Positions 48,794 to 60,475 of a stretch of 64,000 bases of DNA are shown here, in pieces. Each line of letters begins with the position of its first letter. Position 1 is the stretch's first letter. The DNA comes from Branchiostoma floridae (taxonomy: Eukaryota > Chordata > Leptocardii > Amphioxiformes > Branchiostomatidae). A program made the translations under genes and the position numbers. The notes under the pieces were generated by a model, which saw nothing but the letters and a program-made list of their open reading frames with translations, ran no database searches and had not been told where the DNA came from. Location of the stretch: assembly GCF_000003815.2 (NCBI RefSeq), contig NC_049996.1, positions 10,343,545-10,407,544 on the forward strand, written 5' to 3'.

Positions 48794-48892
48794 TAGCCTG
48801 GTATCCGGGTTTGTTTGGCTTTAGTCCGCTTCAAATAGTATCTGTTAGTGTATTGCATGTTGGAATCTGGACAAGGCTGCATACCAGTCAAT
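48794..48892. mobile_element. 99-bp MITE (TAGCCTGG family)
   Basis: It begins TAGCCTGGTATCCGG; the other end pairs over TGGTAT. GGAATTGT flanks both sides (48786-48793, 48893-48900), a perfect 8-bp duplication. Confidence 0.65.
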
Positions 48893-49120
48893 GGAATTGT
48901 GATGTTTCGTTCATACGGTCTATTCTAATGAATATCATGCACAAGACGACATATTTTGCTGTACAGCACTTTGATACAGTCTCCTACAACGTCGTTTTCT
49001 CTACAGTTGTTTTGACTCTAATAAAATATACTAAGAACAATTTGATCAAAGAATCGTATTGCCTTTGATGTGGTTTCTTGGAGGAACCACAGAAATCAAG
49101 AACGACTCCATCACCTCATG

Positions 49121-49210
49121 TAGCCTGGAGTCCAGCCTTGGTCCGCTCGCCATGGCAGGGTAACGACATTCGGGAGCGCACCAAAGCGAAGAAGGCTGGG
49201 CTCTAGGCTA
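49121..49210. mobile_element. 90-bp foldback MITE (TAGCCTGG family)
   Basis: TAGCCTGGAGTCCAGCCTT is mirrored by AAGGCTGGGCTCTAGGCTA. The flanks CACCTCATG and CTCCTCATG agree at 8 of 9 positions. Confidence 0.8.
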
Positions 49211-49470
49211 CTCCTCATGACTCATGTGCATCCTTACATCCTGCTTCAGTGGTGACCTTCGCCAGGACTTACCTCGTTAGCTCCGGCTGATTACCAGCGG
49301 CTCGGGTAGACCAGGACAGAGGTGCTGACCTTGCGTTAGGCCATGATGACGATGGTGAACGACAGGTGGCGCGGTTGCTGGCGCCTCCACCCCCAAAAAC
49401 TTCCTCTTTGACGTTTAAAATCAAAGCAACATCTTCCGCTGCGATTATCCTGATACGTAGGAAATGTTTA

Positions 49471-49740
49471 GGGATGTCCCTGTAGCTCAACTGGTAGCAG
49501 CCTTACAGATTAGCTCATGGTTACGCAATCCCGGGAAAGGCATCTCGGTTAGGGCTGCACCTGTCTTTCGGAAGGGACGTAAAATGGCGGTCCCGTGTTG
49601 GAGGAGGTGCTTTTAGCTGTTAAAGGGGAAGGTCGAGCACCCCCCCCCCCCTTTAAAAACATACCCTGCTGCTGAAACTGCAAGGCCAAGGAAACTTGTT
49701 GCCCTGCGTGCCACTAGGCAGTACAAAGGTCTGCACCGAA
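49471..49740 (+). mobile_element. tRNA-derived SINE, second family
   Basis: A tRNA-like head with A box TAGCTCAACTGG (49483-49494) and a degenerate B box GGTTACGCAATCCC (49519-49532), then a body with a 14-C run and the ACATACCCTGCTGCTGAAAC block shared with 17130-17245. The 3' boundary is approximate and no target duplication was identified. Confidence 0.65.
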
Positions 49741-52700
49741 ATGGAATGTTGACATGTGGTACAACCAGGCATAGGGGTTCAAGTTGCGTGTAAAACTTAT
49801 GTTGATACGAGAAGAATCCAGTCTCGAGCCAAACACCGATCCTTCTAAAGTGGCAGGTTTACATAGATTATGGAAGGCTGTCGTACTCTGATCACGGTAG
49901 GGTTGGACTAACAAAGACGCTGTTGTTGGAGCATCGTTCAGGATTATCGTATGCCAGTCTACTGTGGCCTGTGTGGCGTGATGGGTCTTAGCACGGCACT
50001 AGTGGATATTTCTAAGCTTCCGTTGCTTTTTAGAGGAGTACCATCATTGTCAACATGTATCAGAATGTTTAATACTTGCCCTCTCACCAACTATGACATT
50101 TAACGTAGATTAGAGAGCTTACTGAACACTCCATTCTGATATATCATTATCTTAAACTTTGCTGTGGGTCCCTCTCGTGATATTGGCTGGAACGAGGGGC
50201 AACCAAGTTGTCATTTGACAATTTGACTTGGCAGCGCTAGTCCTATCTCCGCATGGTTTGATATAGTGACATTCAACTCAAACAGATGCCTTCAGTTATG
50301 CCTTGGCTATGCCTTGCTTACAGAAAAACCCCATGCACCAATCAACCCACATGTAATGGCCAGCTCCTGTAACTAGAGGCTTCAGAGAGGCTTTAATCTG
50401 AAATGACACAAACTGCCTTAGATTTAAAAGCAATGATTGACACGTCGGAAAAAGAACGTCCTGTTCGCATAAAGGGCAAACTTAGAGACGATTGGCATCT
50501 CCTTTATTGATTTAGCCCCCCTACCCCCCCACCCCCACCCCAATAATCATGAGAAAAATCTTCAAACATCCACGTTAACTGAACAAAACATCATTAAAAG
50601 TATACACTAACGAAACGTCTTTCTTTCTTAGCTTTGGACCGGTCCAAAATGTCTCAAGCATTACACATTTGATTAAATCAGAATCAGGTGGACTTCTGAT
50701 GACATTTTAAAGCTTTGATATGCTGCCATGATGGCACTGTATCAAACAGACAGCGGCAACTCATCAATGGCAGGTTACCATCTGGACTACATGGCATCGT
50801 ATCAAGTATACTAATGTGACATATCAAATGTCAAGGCAATGGCAATGTTTAAACTACCAAGGTCACACACCAGGGGGTCCAAAATAGACCTTGACCTTCG
50901 TCCTCTCAAGATCTACCCGCATGACAAATATCATCATGATCCATCCACAAGTTCCTAAGATGTGCTGACCATATATCCAGATATCCAGAAACACATGTAC
51001 ATACGCAAAACAATAACCTTACTTACACATCCCATGGAGGTTAAAACAACAATTGCAACGTCCCGTCACGAGTATTACAGAATGCATGTACCAGGTAGAA
51101 TAAATGTCAATTAATGGCAACCAGACAATTACAAAGTAACAACTATGGTGAATGGCAATGTATCAAAATAACAGACAATGGCAACGCGTCAACTTGGCAA
51201 TGACAATGTATTAACTTGGCAATATATAGAAAGGTACCGACTAGACAATTGATCACATATCACATGGAAGGGCTCCAGTAGACTAACTGTCCAAGCGTCA
51301 ACCAGACGACAACAATTTATCTATTGGATACAAACCAACAGGTAAATGGCAACGTATCAACTAGACGATAGATGTAGACCAGACGGGAAACCCTTGATAT
51401 GGAAAGGTCATAACGTCATTCAAAGAGCAGGAAAGGGCACAAACAAATCACACGCAGTGTCTTCAATAATCACATTTATGTGGCTTGAGTTGATCATCTT
51501 CCATTGTCGCCATGGAACCATGTCGACTCACCGCAACTAGGGGAGCAGATAATCAACACTTCAATCTCTTAGCACATTTCCGCTAAACAGCTTGATTCGC
51601 GAATGTCTGTCGCCTTTCTTCTGTGACAAGCATACGGTTACCTTTCCTCTTCAAATTTGTTGCTTAGGCACTGCGTTATTTCAAAAGACAGTACCAAACT
51701 ACACACTTGGACAAGCTAAGACGTAAACCTTCCTTATGCGGTTTGTAAGAAATCTTGAAAACTCCTATCGAGATTCCTTGCTGAGGAAAACCTCTATGCA
51801 GACGCCATAGTCCTAGACTAATATAATTTCTGACACCTTAGTTTTCCATCAAGTTAAAGAGAGAGCTTTGTTACGCCTAATGATAGTTGCTCAAGCAACT
51901 GGATATGATTTTGGAAACCACAATCAAATCGTATGCAGTTGCCTGACTAACTATTATGTGGCGTATCTTACAGTCTTCATCGACGTGAGCTCTGTTAACG
52001 TTGATGTACTAGCTTTTCAAATCAAACTGAAAAGTTACACAGTTAAACAATGATTCAAAAAGACACCTGCTGGACATCTATGATTGCCTTCAGTCTTTGA
52101 TCAAGAAGAGGTCATGATAGGTTCGTCCTCTTCTAGGGCAGATGGTCCGAATCGTTTTCGTTAAGCATGTTTGAAGATTGTCGTCCAAGGTTAGGATCCA
52201 TTATCCTCCCATGTGTCCTGAACAAATCACTGCTGTAGCCAGAGGTTCAGGAAGTCACGAGGTTAGGGTTAAGGATCAGGGTCATCGATAGTTGGAAGGC
52301 CATCCGTGGTCTACAGGATGTCTAACTGTAAGCGGTGCTTTGGTGCAGCTCTGGAATGAGGGACGGTATACATGTGACTCACTCTGATGTGGTTTCAGCT
52401 AGTTCATGATTTGTGAAATCTCTCCATGCGTTACAACACGAAGGCGTAGAAGTGTGCTGGATTGGAAAGCTCCGGCTGTGGCTCATGACTATCCTTACTG
52501 ATAAGACAGACGCGGGAAGGTACGGGTTCGCAGTCGTTCTTGGACCTGTCGATCCAGAGTTGTCAATCCCCCAGTCCCGTTAATGTTGACTATAGCACAT
52601 GGAAACCTTAAAATTGCATGTTTTCAAACTGTTCAATCTGTAATTATATACAATGGATAACGAAGTTCTTTGCGTTTCAGCAAAGAACGACGTTTCGTTG

Positions 52701-52948
52701 ACCGTCTAGCACCCGTAATCGGGCAATACTGACTGCTTCTAGTTCTGACTATACCTAGGTGTCGCTGCTGTAGTGTGAAGAATGTGGCCCCAAACGTGAC
52801 AGAGTTCATACTCCCTGATAACGGTTCATAACCTCGTTAGCCAGTGTAGACAGCACGCAGTTGCACGTGCGGCGGGTTGTGCCCTTAACCAGTGTGTTAC
52901 CAACTATTCATGCATGAATGACGTGCTCTTTTCTGTTTCCCCTTCCAG
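49741..52948. other. Region upstream of gene A, no supported gene
   Basis: AT-rich, with many GGCAATG / GGCAACG words between 50750 and 51360 (for example GGCAATGGCAATG), a diffuse low-complexity feature. No element ends or conserved frames recognised. It should contain the gene A promoter or a 5' noncoding exon, because gene A's first coding exon has an acceptor before its ATG. Confidence 0.45.
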
Positions 52949-52957
52949 AGACCAAGC

Positions 52958-53171
52958 ATGGCGAGAATACTCCTGGTGCTGGTACTGGCTGCAGTCCAGA
53001 CGTTAGCGGAGGAGGGTCTGTTCGGGTTTGACGGGTTGGATGGGGAGCTGGCCGGCTTCCTGGATGACGCCAATAAAATCACTCTGAGTGGCGTGACGGG
53101 AGAGCTGCCGGGGGAAGAGGATCACGTGGTCCTGCAGTGTGACGTCATGTCTGACGACAAGGACTTCCCAG
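52958..53171 (+). CDS. Gene A coding exon 1: signal peptide of a secreted multidomain protein
   Basis: This exon encodes residues 1-71 plus one base. The ATG sits in AAGCATGG and is followed by a clear signal peptide (MARILLVLVLAAVQTLA, cleavage near residue 17), then an acidic stretch (EEGLFGFDGLDGELAGF). A pyrimidine-rich acceptor, TTTCCCCTTCCAG, ends at 52948, nine bases before the ATG, so an upstream noncoding exon is likely. The donor is CCCAG|GTACGT (exon end 53171), phase 1; joined to 54148 it restores one open frame of 720 residues. The signal peptide says the product is secreted or extracellular. I do not recognise the family. Confidence 0.82.
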
Positions 53172-54147
53172 GTACGTGGCGTCATGTACATGTCTCTTGG
53201 ATAGCGTGAAATTGTTTTGAATGGTAGAAAGCGTATAAGGAGGTTCATGGTCCCAACTGAGCATGCGCTGCGAAATACATTGTGCATAATCATGTCAAAG
53301 ATGAAGTCCCCTGACACATAAATACCCCATTGTTATGCAAATACAGACCGACATAATCTGAACTTGTATAAAGCATGGTCGAGACAAGAAGTTTACAAGT
53401 AATGGGCCTTCACCTTTGACATTTTACCCACAGTGCATTTCGATGCGTATGCTCAGTAAGAACCATGAACCTCCTTGTTGAATGAATAAACCAATGTTGT
53501 TAAGAAAATCTCAGAAGATTTAGTGGACTGCCAAAGCTACTGGTCTTTGATTCAACAGACATGTTTTGATAAGAAAAATATTGGATAGAGGTAATGAAAA
53601 TTTAGGTGTTAACATTGGCCGGTCGAAAACCTTGCAACGAGCATGTCGCATCTCATGGAAAACTAGTGTTGTTTTCTAGGGACGGAAACCCCGCGTACCG
53701 CGAAAGAGATGTACTTTTTACATTTTCGTTGCTCTTCGGACCTTTTTCCTGTTTTGGCGCTAGGGCAGACGCTGGTTTAAGGGGAAGGCATTCAAAGAGC
53801 GGAAGGCCCTTAACGCAAACGAGCAAGGTAATTATCCAGTTCTAAATCTTTGCATGAACATAACAACATCGAATGAAACACAAGAACTGGTCTATGGTCC
53901 TAAAGCGTCATACAGACAAAACGTCTAGATCTTTCAATGAATTCAATCGTCCACTAAATCTTACGATTTTGCTAGATATAGTGTTACATATGCCAATAAC
54001 TGCTTTGGAAATGTGTATAATGATTGTTCTGATACGGTATTTTAATTTTGACGAAGATTGCGACTGCATGGAACAGAAACATTGATCGACTAGAATCTGG
54101 TTCAAACAATCAATGATAACGTGTAATTTTTTTCTGTTTCATTACAG
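53172..54147 (+). other. Gene A intron 1
   Basis: 976-bp intron, donor GTACGT, acceptor TTTCTGTTTCATTACAG. No other feature recognised inside. Confidence 0.75.
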
Positions 54148-56096
54148 AGAAGGAGCTGAAATCAGCGAAGGAAACCAGATACAGATTCGTCGACTTCGAC
54201 CTGCCACAGAGAGACCAGGAGCTTCTGAAGGAGCAGCAAGCCATGCTTCTCCAGCAACAAGCCATCCTCATAGAACAGCAGGACACCCTGACGTTCCAAC
54301 AGTCAACCCTCATCAACCAGCAGGAGGAGCTCAACGTACAGCAGAAGGAGGTCGTGACCTTCATGGAGAAGTCGTCCAGCATGGACGTTTGTCAGACGTG
54401 TGCCTTCAACGAGTACTGCTCCACGGATATCGATCCGCCATATTGTTTCCCCTGCCGGAAGTGCCCCAAAGGATACCGGGTAAAATCCGAGTGCACCCGA
54501 ACCAAGGATGCCGAGTGCGAGGACATCGACGAGTGTTCGCAGAGCTCTTCGGCCTGTCCCATGCCGGAGAAGTGCGTCAACACGCCTGGCGGATTCCTCT
54601 GCATCGGGGAGCTCTCCACCTGCACCAAGGAGTACTTTTTCAACATCGGAACCACCCAGTGCGAACCCTGCACGCAATGCAGGCACAAGTACGACGTCAT
54701 GACGCCGTGTTCGGCCTTCGCGGACGCGGTGTGTTTCCCGTCCGTGGTGAAACACATGTCCGACCTGTGGCGTGGGAACATCAAGAACACCACCCACATC
54801 AACCCCGACCAGTACATGATGGCCGGCATCACTCTCCCTCTCCGCTCCCTCACCACATCTAACGACACGTTCGTAGTCGCTCAGGACTCGTACAGCCTGT
54901 CCGCGCGCAAGCCCGGAGTCCTGTGGATGGATTACAACTTCGCCGTGAAGCACTCCTGCATCAACTACATCCAGATGACACTGAAGTCCCCCGAGATGAA
55001 GCTGGGACTGAGCGGGGCGAGGATTGAGGAGGCACAGGACGATGTGTACCACGGCGCCTCGCTGGGCGCCTCCATGGTGGCTGAGGAGAACGAGCACATC
55101 CGTCTAGAGCTGAAGAGCAACAACCGCTACTGCTTCCCCAACCACTTCGCAGGGCACCAGACCCGGCTCAAGGCAGTGGCTGATGACTCTCTGTCCGGCC
55201 CGCTCAGCGTCCTGTGGCTGAGCAACGAGATGGGAGCAGTGACCATGACGGCACGTACCAGGCTCACAACCTACCACTCCAAATGGGTGTCTCTGTTTGA
55301 ACATTTCAAAACGACCGACCCGTTCATCATCAACTTGAACAACAACCGCAGGTTCACGTTCGGAGAGGCTGGGATCGTCAAGTTCACCTACAACCAGGCC
55401 ATCTACTCGATCGGTGAGCAGTGTCAGAAGGACGGTTTCTCAGTCGTACCCCGGTACCTGGTGAACGACACGGAGGTCCTGCTGTCTCGGAGGTACAAGA
55501 CCGGGATCACGCGGAGGGATACAACCATCTCCATCTCCGGAGTCTGGCCGGTTGAAGCCAACGGGGCGATGGTGTTCCAGATCAACAGCCCGCAGAACTG
55601 CCAGACGCGGTTCTACGGCGACAGGAGCGCGGTCGGCGTGCTCAACATGCTGTGGCTACCGGCCGAGCACAGCGCGGCCTTCGCGGCGACGCTCTCCAAG
55701 ACACGGTCTCTGTACGGCGCACAGGCGCGTGTCTTGGAGTTCAAGGAGACGCAGAACAGCCGAAAGGACGTCTTCCGCATGATGAGCAACGGCTTCATCA
55801 AGTTCATGAAGCCGGGCCGGATCAACATCAACTACCACCAGAAGATGATCCACTCGTGCGACTACGCCCAGCTCACGGCTTACTACGTCGGCTCCGTCGG
55901 ACAGACCCCGGCTCCAATCGTTCAACAGGTTCTGGGCCGCACCGATGCATCCTGGGACGGGGTGAGCATGTCGGGATCGTACGCGGTGGAGGCGGATTCG
56001 CAGGTGTACCTGGAGATGTCGTGTAAGCGGGGCAGGATCAACAAGGTGGCCGAGCAGGAGTGGAGCACCCTCTACATCCTCTGGGTCAAACCATAA
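54148..56096 (+). CDS. Gene A exon 2: coil, TNFR/EGF Cys-rich region, three jelly-roll-like repeats
   Basis: One 1,949-bp exon encodes residues 72-720. Visible in order: six exact heptads, each with Gln-Gln at positions 3-4 and Leu or Val at 7 (residues 99-140), a classic oligomerising coil; a TNFR-type module with eight Cys (153-195, spacing C-2-C-5-C-8-C-2-C-2-C-9-C-7-C); a calcium-binding EGF start (DIDEC, residue 197 on, with CVNTPGGFLC) that lacks the last EGF cysteines and runs into a second TNFR-like module (230-267); then three repeats of about 130 residues (about 303-430, 438-575, 583-720). Each repeat has two Cys 55-59 residues apart and ends in a VLWLS / MLWLP / ILWVKP strand. The repeat pattern resembles the C1q/TNF jelly roll; this is inference. 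C1q/TNF folds trimerise, which would fit the coil. Candidate poly(A) signals: ATTAAA 56971, AATAAA 57572 and 57803. A role in adhesion, matrix or immunity is open. Confidence 0.88.
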
Positions 56097-58182
56097 CAAT
56101 CTTAGGCGTGTCGCAGTACTTTAGCAAGTAGTAAGATACAAAGTCTGTAGGATGTAAGCAGCAACAGTGAATAGTGTCACAAGAAAGCTTGTACCAACTA
56201 TAACCAATGCCGCAAATTGTTGTAAAAAGTATACACCCTCCTTTGTACTTTAACATATGCGGTGCTTGTATTTGGCACAAGATCTCTCATCGCTAGATTC
56301 TATAGAAAACCCCAACATCGTCGCCAGGAGTAGTTCACACTACTATAGGTAAACTTGCCATATAGAAGTGCTTGAAAGCTACCGCTCTATGCTAATGCTT
56401 ACATTTTATCTACTTTGAGCTATGGTGACCAAAAGAACAAACCTCCAAGTAGGTCTTTCAGTTGATAAGACAGTAGTCACGGAACAAAACGGTATTCAGG
56501 GCAAACCCTACTGTGTCGGCCCGTGGATATTGTCTTACCAACCGAAAGATCTACTTGGAGATTACGAAAGAACATGTACAATGAGAAGTAAAAGGAAAGA
56601 TTATACTATGGGCAGTTAAAAGAAACTTTAAGGAATTTAGACAATTTACCTCGTTAGTATTTTTGATTAAGTTATACTTCATTATATTGGCATAGGTGTA
56701 TTAATGTATTGACAGATATCTAACGAGCTTGTATATGGAATCCACCACTTGTAAGTGAGAAAAAGCACCAAAATATAAACGATACAGCATCTAAATGATG
56801 AATGCGTTTGTAAGGCTTTTGTGCTTTAGACTGCAACGCAAGGACATAATGTTAGGCTTCCCCGCCAATTACTACTACCTTAATAGTATTGCAGTTGGAA
56901 ACTTAACGACAGTTATATGTCATAGTCTGTGTAACTACTTTGTTTTTTTTTTTAACATGGTAACATCAACATTAAACGTGTGTATATGAAGTATAATATT
57001 GACATAATATTTTACATAGTTTTGCGTTCTCGCACTGTTTTGGAATTTAGATGGTTCGTTGAAAGGTGGGGGAAAATATCTTTAATGAGAGAAAAGATTT
57101 AGACGTTAAGTTTGTACATAAGCACTTTTTATCCTAACCTATAACCTTTTGTTATCCTAGTCCCAAGATAACAATCAACATGTACGGACACCTAACTTCG
57201 CGTTTTTGCATTAGTTTACATAAAGTTAAATGTGTATCGTATGTATCTTTTATATGTTCAGTTAGCAGTATGTGGTCGTAATTATAAAAGAACATGACAA
57301 GTATAAGCTGAGTTAGACTTGTTGAAGATATAATTTGTTTAGAAGTAAAGATAAGAACTTACTAGAACGTCCAAGGTTGCTATAATTCGTGCCATTCATG
57401 CCAGCATATTTCTTTTCATTCGCTGAAATATTTCTGTCATCTTCCTCAAGTCATGCTTCAGTTTTCTTTGTTTTGATACTCATTTTCAAGTATAGTGAAA
57501 AATTGACTTTATTCCCGTTTCCTGCACTAAAATTAGGCATGTACGTGTATTCCTATGTTTCAAGGAGATGTAATAAATGATGTTTACTCTCATGTATGTC
57601 GGTGTGTGCTTTTGTATTTGTTTACAGTTTGGACTTGTTACACGTTTGTTGAAAAATGCCTATCAACAATATGTGTAGGGATAGTGCAGATGGTATTGAT
57701 AGCTTTCGTTGTTGACATTGGTAAAAATAGGGCTTTCATTAACATCGCATGTATCCATCGATCACTTTGTGTCACTCTACGGTAAAGGTGAAAAATGTGG
57801 AAAATAAAAAAAAACTGAGAATACACAGACACAGACAACGGTACCTTCCCGGACGTGAACAAATGACACCCCCATCCATGGGCGGTCACATGTTTGATTG
57901 GTGACTATTCCTACCAACTCTGTATTGTACTTCCTGCCACTCCGTCAGTTTTGACCTTTACGGCCATCTTTCCACTCACTTCATGCCAATTTAGCGATAG
58001 TGCATTCAAATACCTAAGGACACACACAAACCCAATAAACATACACAACGAAAACATAAACTCCGTACACTGAGTCAACAACTGCATGCCCTGCGTTGAT
58101 ATATTTCTGCGTGTTGTCAACAGAAAAGAGCGGGAATTGGACGCGAGCAGCTGCTGCCTTCGCCAGTCACCTGATCATCCAA
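56097..58182 (+). other. Gene A 3' region and A-B intergenic spacer
   Basis: AT-rich. It holds the probable gene A 3' untranslated region with candidate polyadenylation signals ATTAAA (56971-56976) and AATAAA (57572-57577, 57803-57808), and the interspersed repeat at 57896-58060. No supported coding exon. Confidence 0.5.
57896..58060 (+). repeat. Interspersed repeat, copy 2
   Basis: Shares TGTACTTCCTGCCACT and ATCTTTCCACTCACTT, in the same order, with 20731-20871. Confidence 0.65.
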
Positions 58183-58215
58183 ATGCCGCAAAGCGACGAG
58201 AAGAAGGCGGAAGTG
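58183..58215 (+). CDS. Gene B, candidate first coding exon (weak)
   Basis: ATG followed by 11 codons (MPQSDEKKAEV) ends in the best consensus donor of the area, GTG|GTAAGT, phase 0, which matches the phase of the next supported gene B exon. It does not encode a signal peptide, unlike gene A exon 1, so either gene B's true first exon was missed or gene B has lost secretion. Low confidence. Confidence 0.2.
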
Positions 58216-58655
58216 GTAAGTGGGTCAGGTGATCAGCAAGATACTCTGAAACATTCCACTGACGCCGTGTGACAATCAACTTCTTCTTCTTTCCCACTAA
58301 CGGTGACAATAACCGCTACTGGGTACTGGGGGGGGGGGGATCCTAAAAATGTTTTATGTCAATTTTATAGAAAGGGAAATTCAAAAAGGTTCATATTTTC
58401 AAAAGTAACAGAATCTTTTATAGATATAAAATGGTTGAAATTTCTAAAAGGAACAGAAATCAATAGGTTCAGTAAATCTGTGATCAGTATTCCGAACCTC
58501 CTGAAGAAACATTGAATTTCCCCAATCAAGAAAAAAGTAACTCTCTACACCATCTCCGCGTCAATATATATACATACCCTGCATATAAGTTCGTTTTGTA
58601 AAGCACAAATAGGATGATATACGTTGTAAATACCACAATCCATACACAGATCCAG

Positions 58656-58793
58656 GAAGGTAAGGAGGAGATCATAGGAGAACAGCTGGCGTGGCTGGAG
58701 CAGCATGACCAGATCAACCAGCAGCAGAGCACCATCCTGGAGAGGAAGGCCAAACTCAAGAACCTGTACGGAGACATGGAGGAACTCATCAAG
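58656..58793 (+). CDS. Gene B exon: coil segment
   Basis: 46 codons, phase 0 at both ends. The acceptor is CCAG|GAAGG; CACAG six bases upstream is an in-frame alternative. The donor is AAG|GTCCGC, a weak one. It encodes a Glu/Gln/Lys-rich helix (QLAWLEQHDQINQQQSTILE) that parallels the gene A heptad coil, but with less regular Gln-Gln spacing. Its position before the Cys-rich exon is the same as in gene A. Confidence 0.72.
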
Positions 58794-59133
58794 GTCCGCA
58801 CTCTTCTTTTCCTAGCAACCAGTATAAAATGAGCTTGTAGACATCATTGATTTAGATATGGACATTCACTAAGTTGTCAGTTGATGATGTGGCCATGATG
58901 TGGCAATGCTACGCAGGTAATTGTCGATACTACATCAATCATGTTTTCGTCTCCCTGTCTACTTGATATTTCTTTTATTTGATTATTTTTGATCTGTTTC
59001 AAACTTATAGAAACAAACCCTGGCGATATATATGTAACACCAGAGAAGAATAGTGTAGAGGAATACAACAGGCTTCTGATGTTCTCGACTGACAACAATT
59101 TTTTCCAACTCCTTTTGAAACATAACCTGCAGC

Positions 59134-59351
59134 CTATCGTAGATAAGGCGGACTCTCTTTGACTGTGGGGTATTTACGAGCTCTAAACCGCCCGTACCAA
59201 CTGTGGCCCTCGGAAGTAGTTTTACGGGGTTGGTGTTGATTACCTATCCATCAACTCCAACCCCGTAAAATTATGCTACCGAGTGCTAAAGTTCACCCAG
59301 GCGGTTGGGAGCTCCTAATGCCCCGTAGAGAGCCCGCCTAATCTACGATAG
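59134..59351. mobile_element. 218-bp foldback element in a gene B intron
   Basis: CTATCGTAGATAAGGCGG...CTCT at the left is mirrored by AGAG...CCGCCTAATCTACGATAG at the right, and TTTTACGGGGTTGG / CCAACCCCGTAAAA flank the centre. The two arms pair over most of about 100 bp. No target duplication recognised. Confidence 0.85.
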
Positions 59352-59806
59352 CATGTAAACCTATAAGTTAGTTAGTTAGTTAGTTCAAACATCAGGTCAC
59401 TATGGCATCTTTCAAGCTAATGAAGCTGTAGATATCCAGGATAGGTCATGTATATTTGAATATACATGTACTCTGATTGAAGCAACTGCATGGACAGTAA
59501 TCATTCATGGGCAATGGTAATGATAACTTCTCTACAGTTATTACCTTATACAGCTCCAAACGTCAGTTATGAGAGGCCGTTAGGGGTGTCCACTTAGAGC
59601 CTCCATCATATACTGATATAGCTTTATAGTGTACCTAGTGTGTCTAGGTTTGTTTCTATTGGAACACTGGACAGCTAGCTGTAGCATCTTTCAAGCTGAT
59701 GAAGCTGCAGGTATCCAGTATAGGTCAGGTATATTTGGGACTGGGATCGAAACAGTTGTTTGAACAGTGACCTTAGGGCATGACGTAACGTCTTCCCGTT
59801 CTACAG

Positions 59807-59980
59807 CTGCAAACATCCCGGGTCCAGACATACATGGACAGGATCAAGCAGTCTGACCAGTGTGAGGGGCAGTGTGAGCACCAACAGTTCTGCGCGCTTA
59901 ACGTCGACTCGGGAAAGTTTGGATGCGTTCCCTGCAGCGAATGTAGACCTGGCTTCAAGGAAATCTCTCAGTGTACAAAG
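59807..59980 (+). CDS. Gene B exon: TNFR-type Cys-rich module
   Basis: 58 codons, phase 0 at both ends (acceptor TTCTACAG, donor AAAG|GTAGAT). It encodes LQTSRVQTYMDRIKQSDQC and then a cysteine pattern C-3-C-5-C-10-C-2-C-2-C-9-C, with the final Cys of the module in the next exon (ARDVRC). This matches the first module of gene A nearly residue for residue in spacing. Confidence 0.85.
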
Positions 59981-60475
59981 GTAGATACAGATCATAACAG
60001 ATGTACCAACCAGTTATCAATTACTGGTTTGCCTACGAACCGGTAGAAGAAAAAAACGCTCTACGCTCTACGTATTGACCATCTGGAAATCTTAATACAG
60101 TACTTAACACCACTACAAAATGCTTAAAAGAGCTCTTTGATGTTAGCTTGTCTATGAAACAGATGGAAATCTTGGATACTCTCAACTTTTCCAGTATTGT
60201 TTGGAGTCCCGTGTTCCCTGTAATAAAAGAAAGTGGTCGATAAAAGCAACTGAGACGGATATTTTGCAAAGGTCACGAAGGGGCAAAGGAAAACTTACGA
60301 AGGTAGCACCTCGTAAATTCCTTCTCATACCAATGTTTATGACATGTGGTTTAACTGCAGTAGGAGACCTTTTATGATCAAGAAAACTAATCAGGGGGAA
60401 ATGCATCAAGTGATATTACGATATCTTATACGCTTGAATTAGACTGTTTTTCGGCCGCACGTCGCTTTTTTACAG

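Noticed and set aside
54113-54862. 249-codon plus-strand frame in the other phase of gene A exon 2
   Set aside because: It starts inside the intron before the acceptor and lacks the coil, TNFR and EGF patterns; the spliced frame from 52958 explains the exon.
54303-55097. 264-codon antisense open frame over gene A
   Set aside because: It lies opposite the cysteine-patterned, domain-rich sense frame; the GC-rich codon use of gene A explains the lack of stops. No motif and no splice support.
55656-56099. 147-codon antisense frame at the gene A 3' end
   Set aside because: Shadow of the last jelly-roll-like repeat.
57555-57785. Hydrophobic 76-codon frame between genes A and B as a possible gene B signal exon
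   Set aside because: No suitable donor in phase and an atypical length and composition for a signal peptide; it lies in the probable gene A 3' region.
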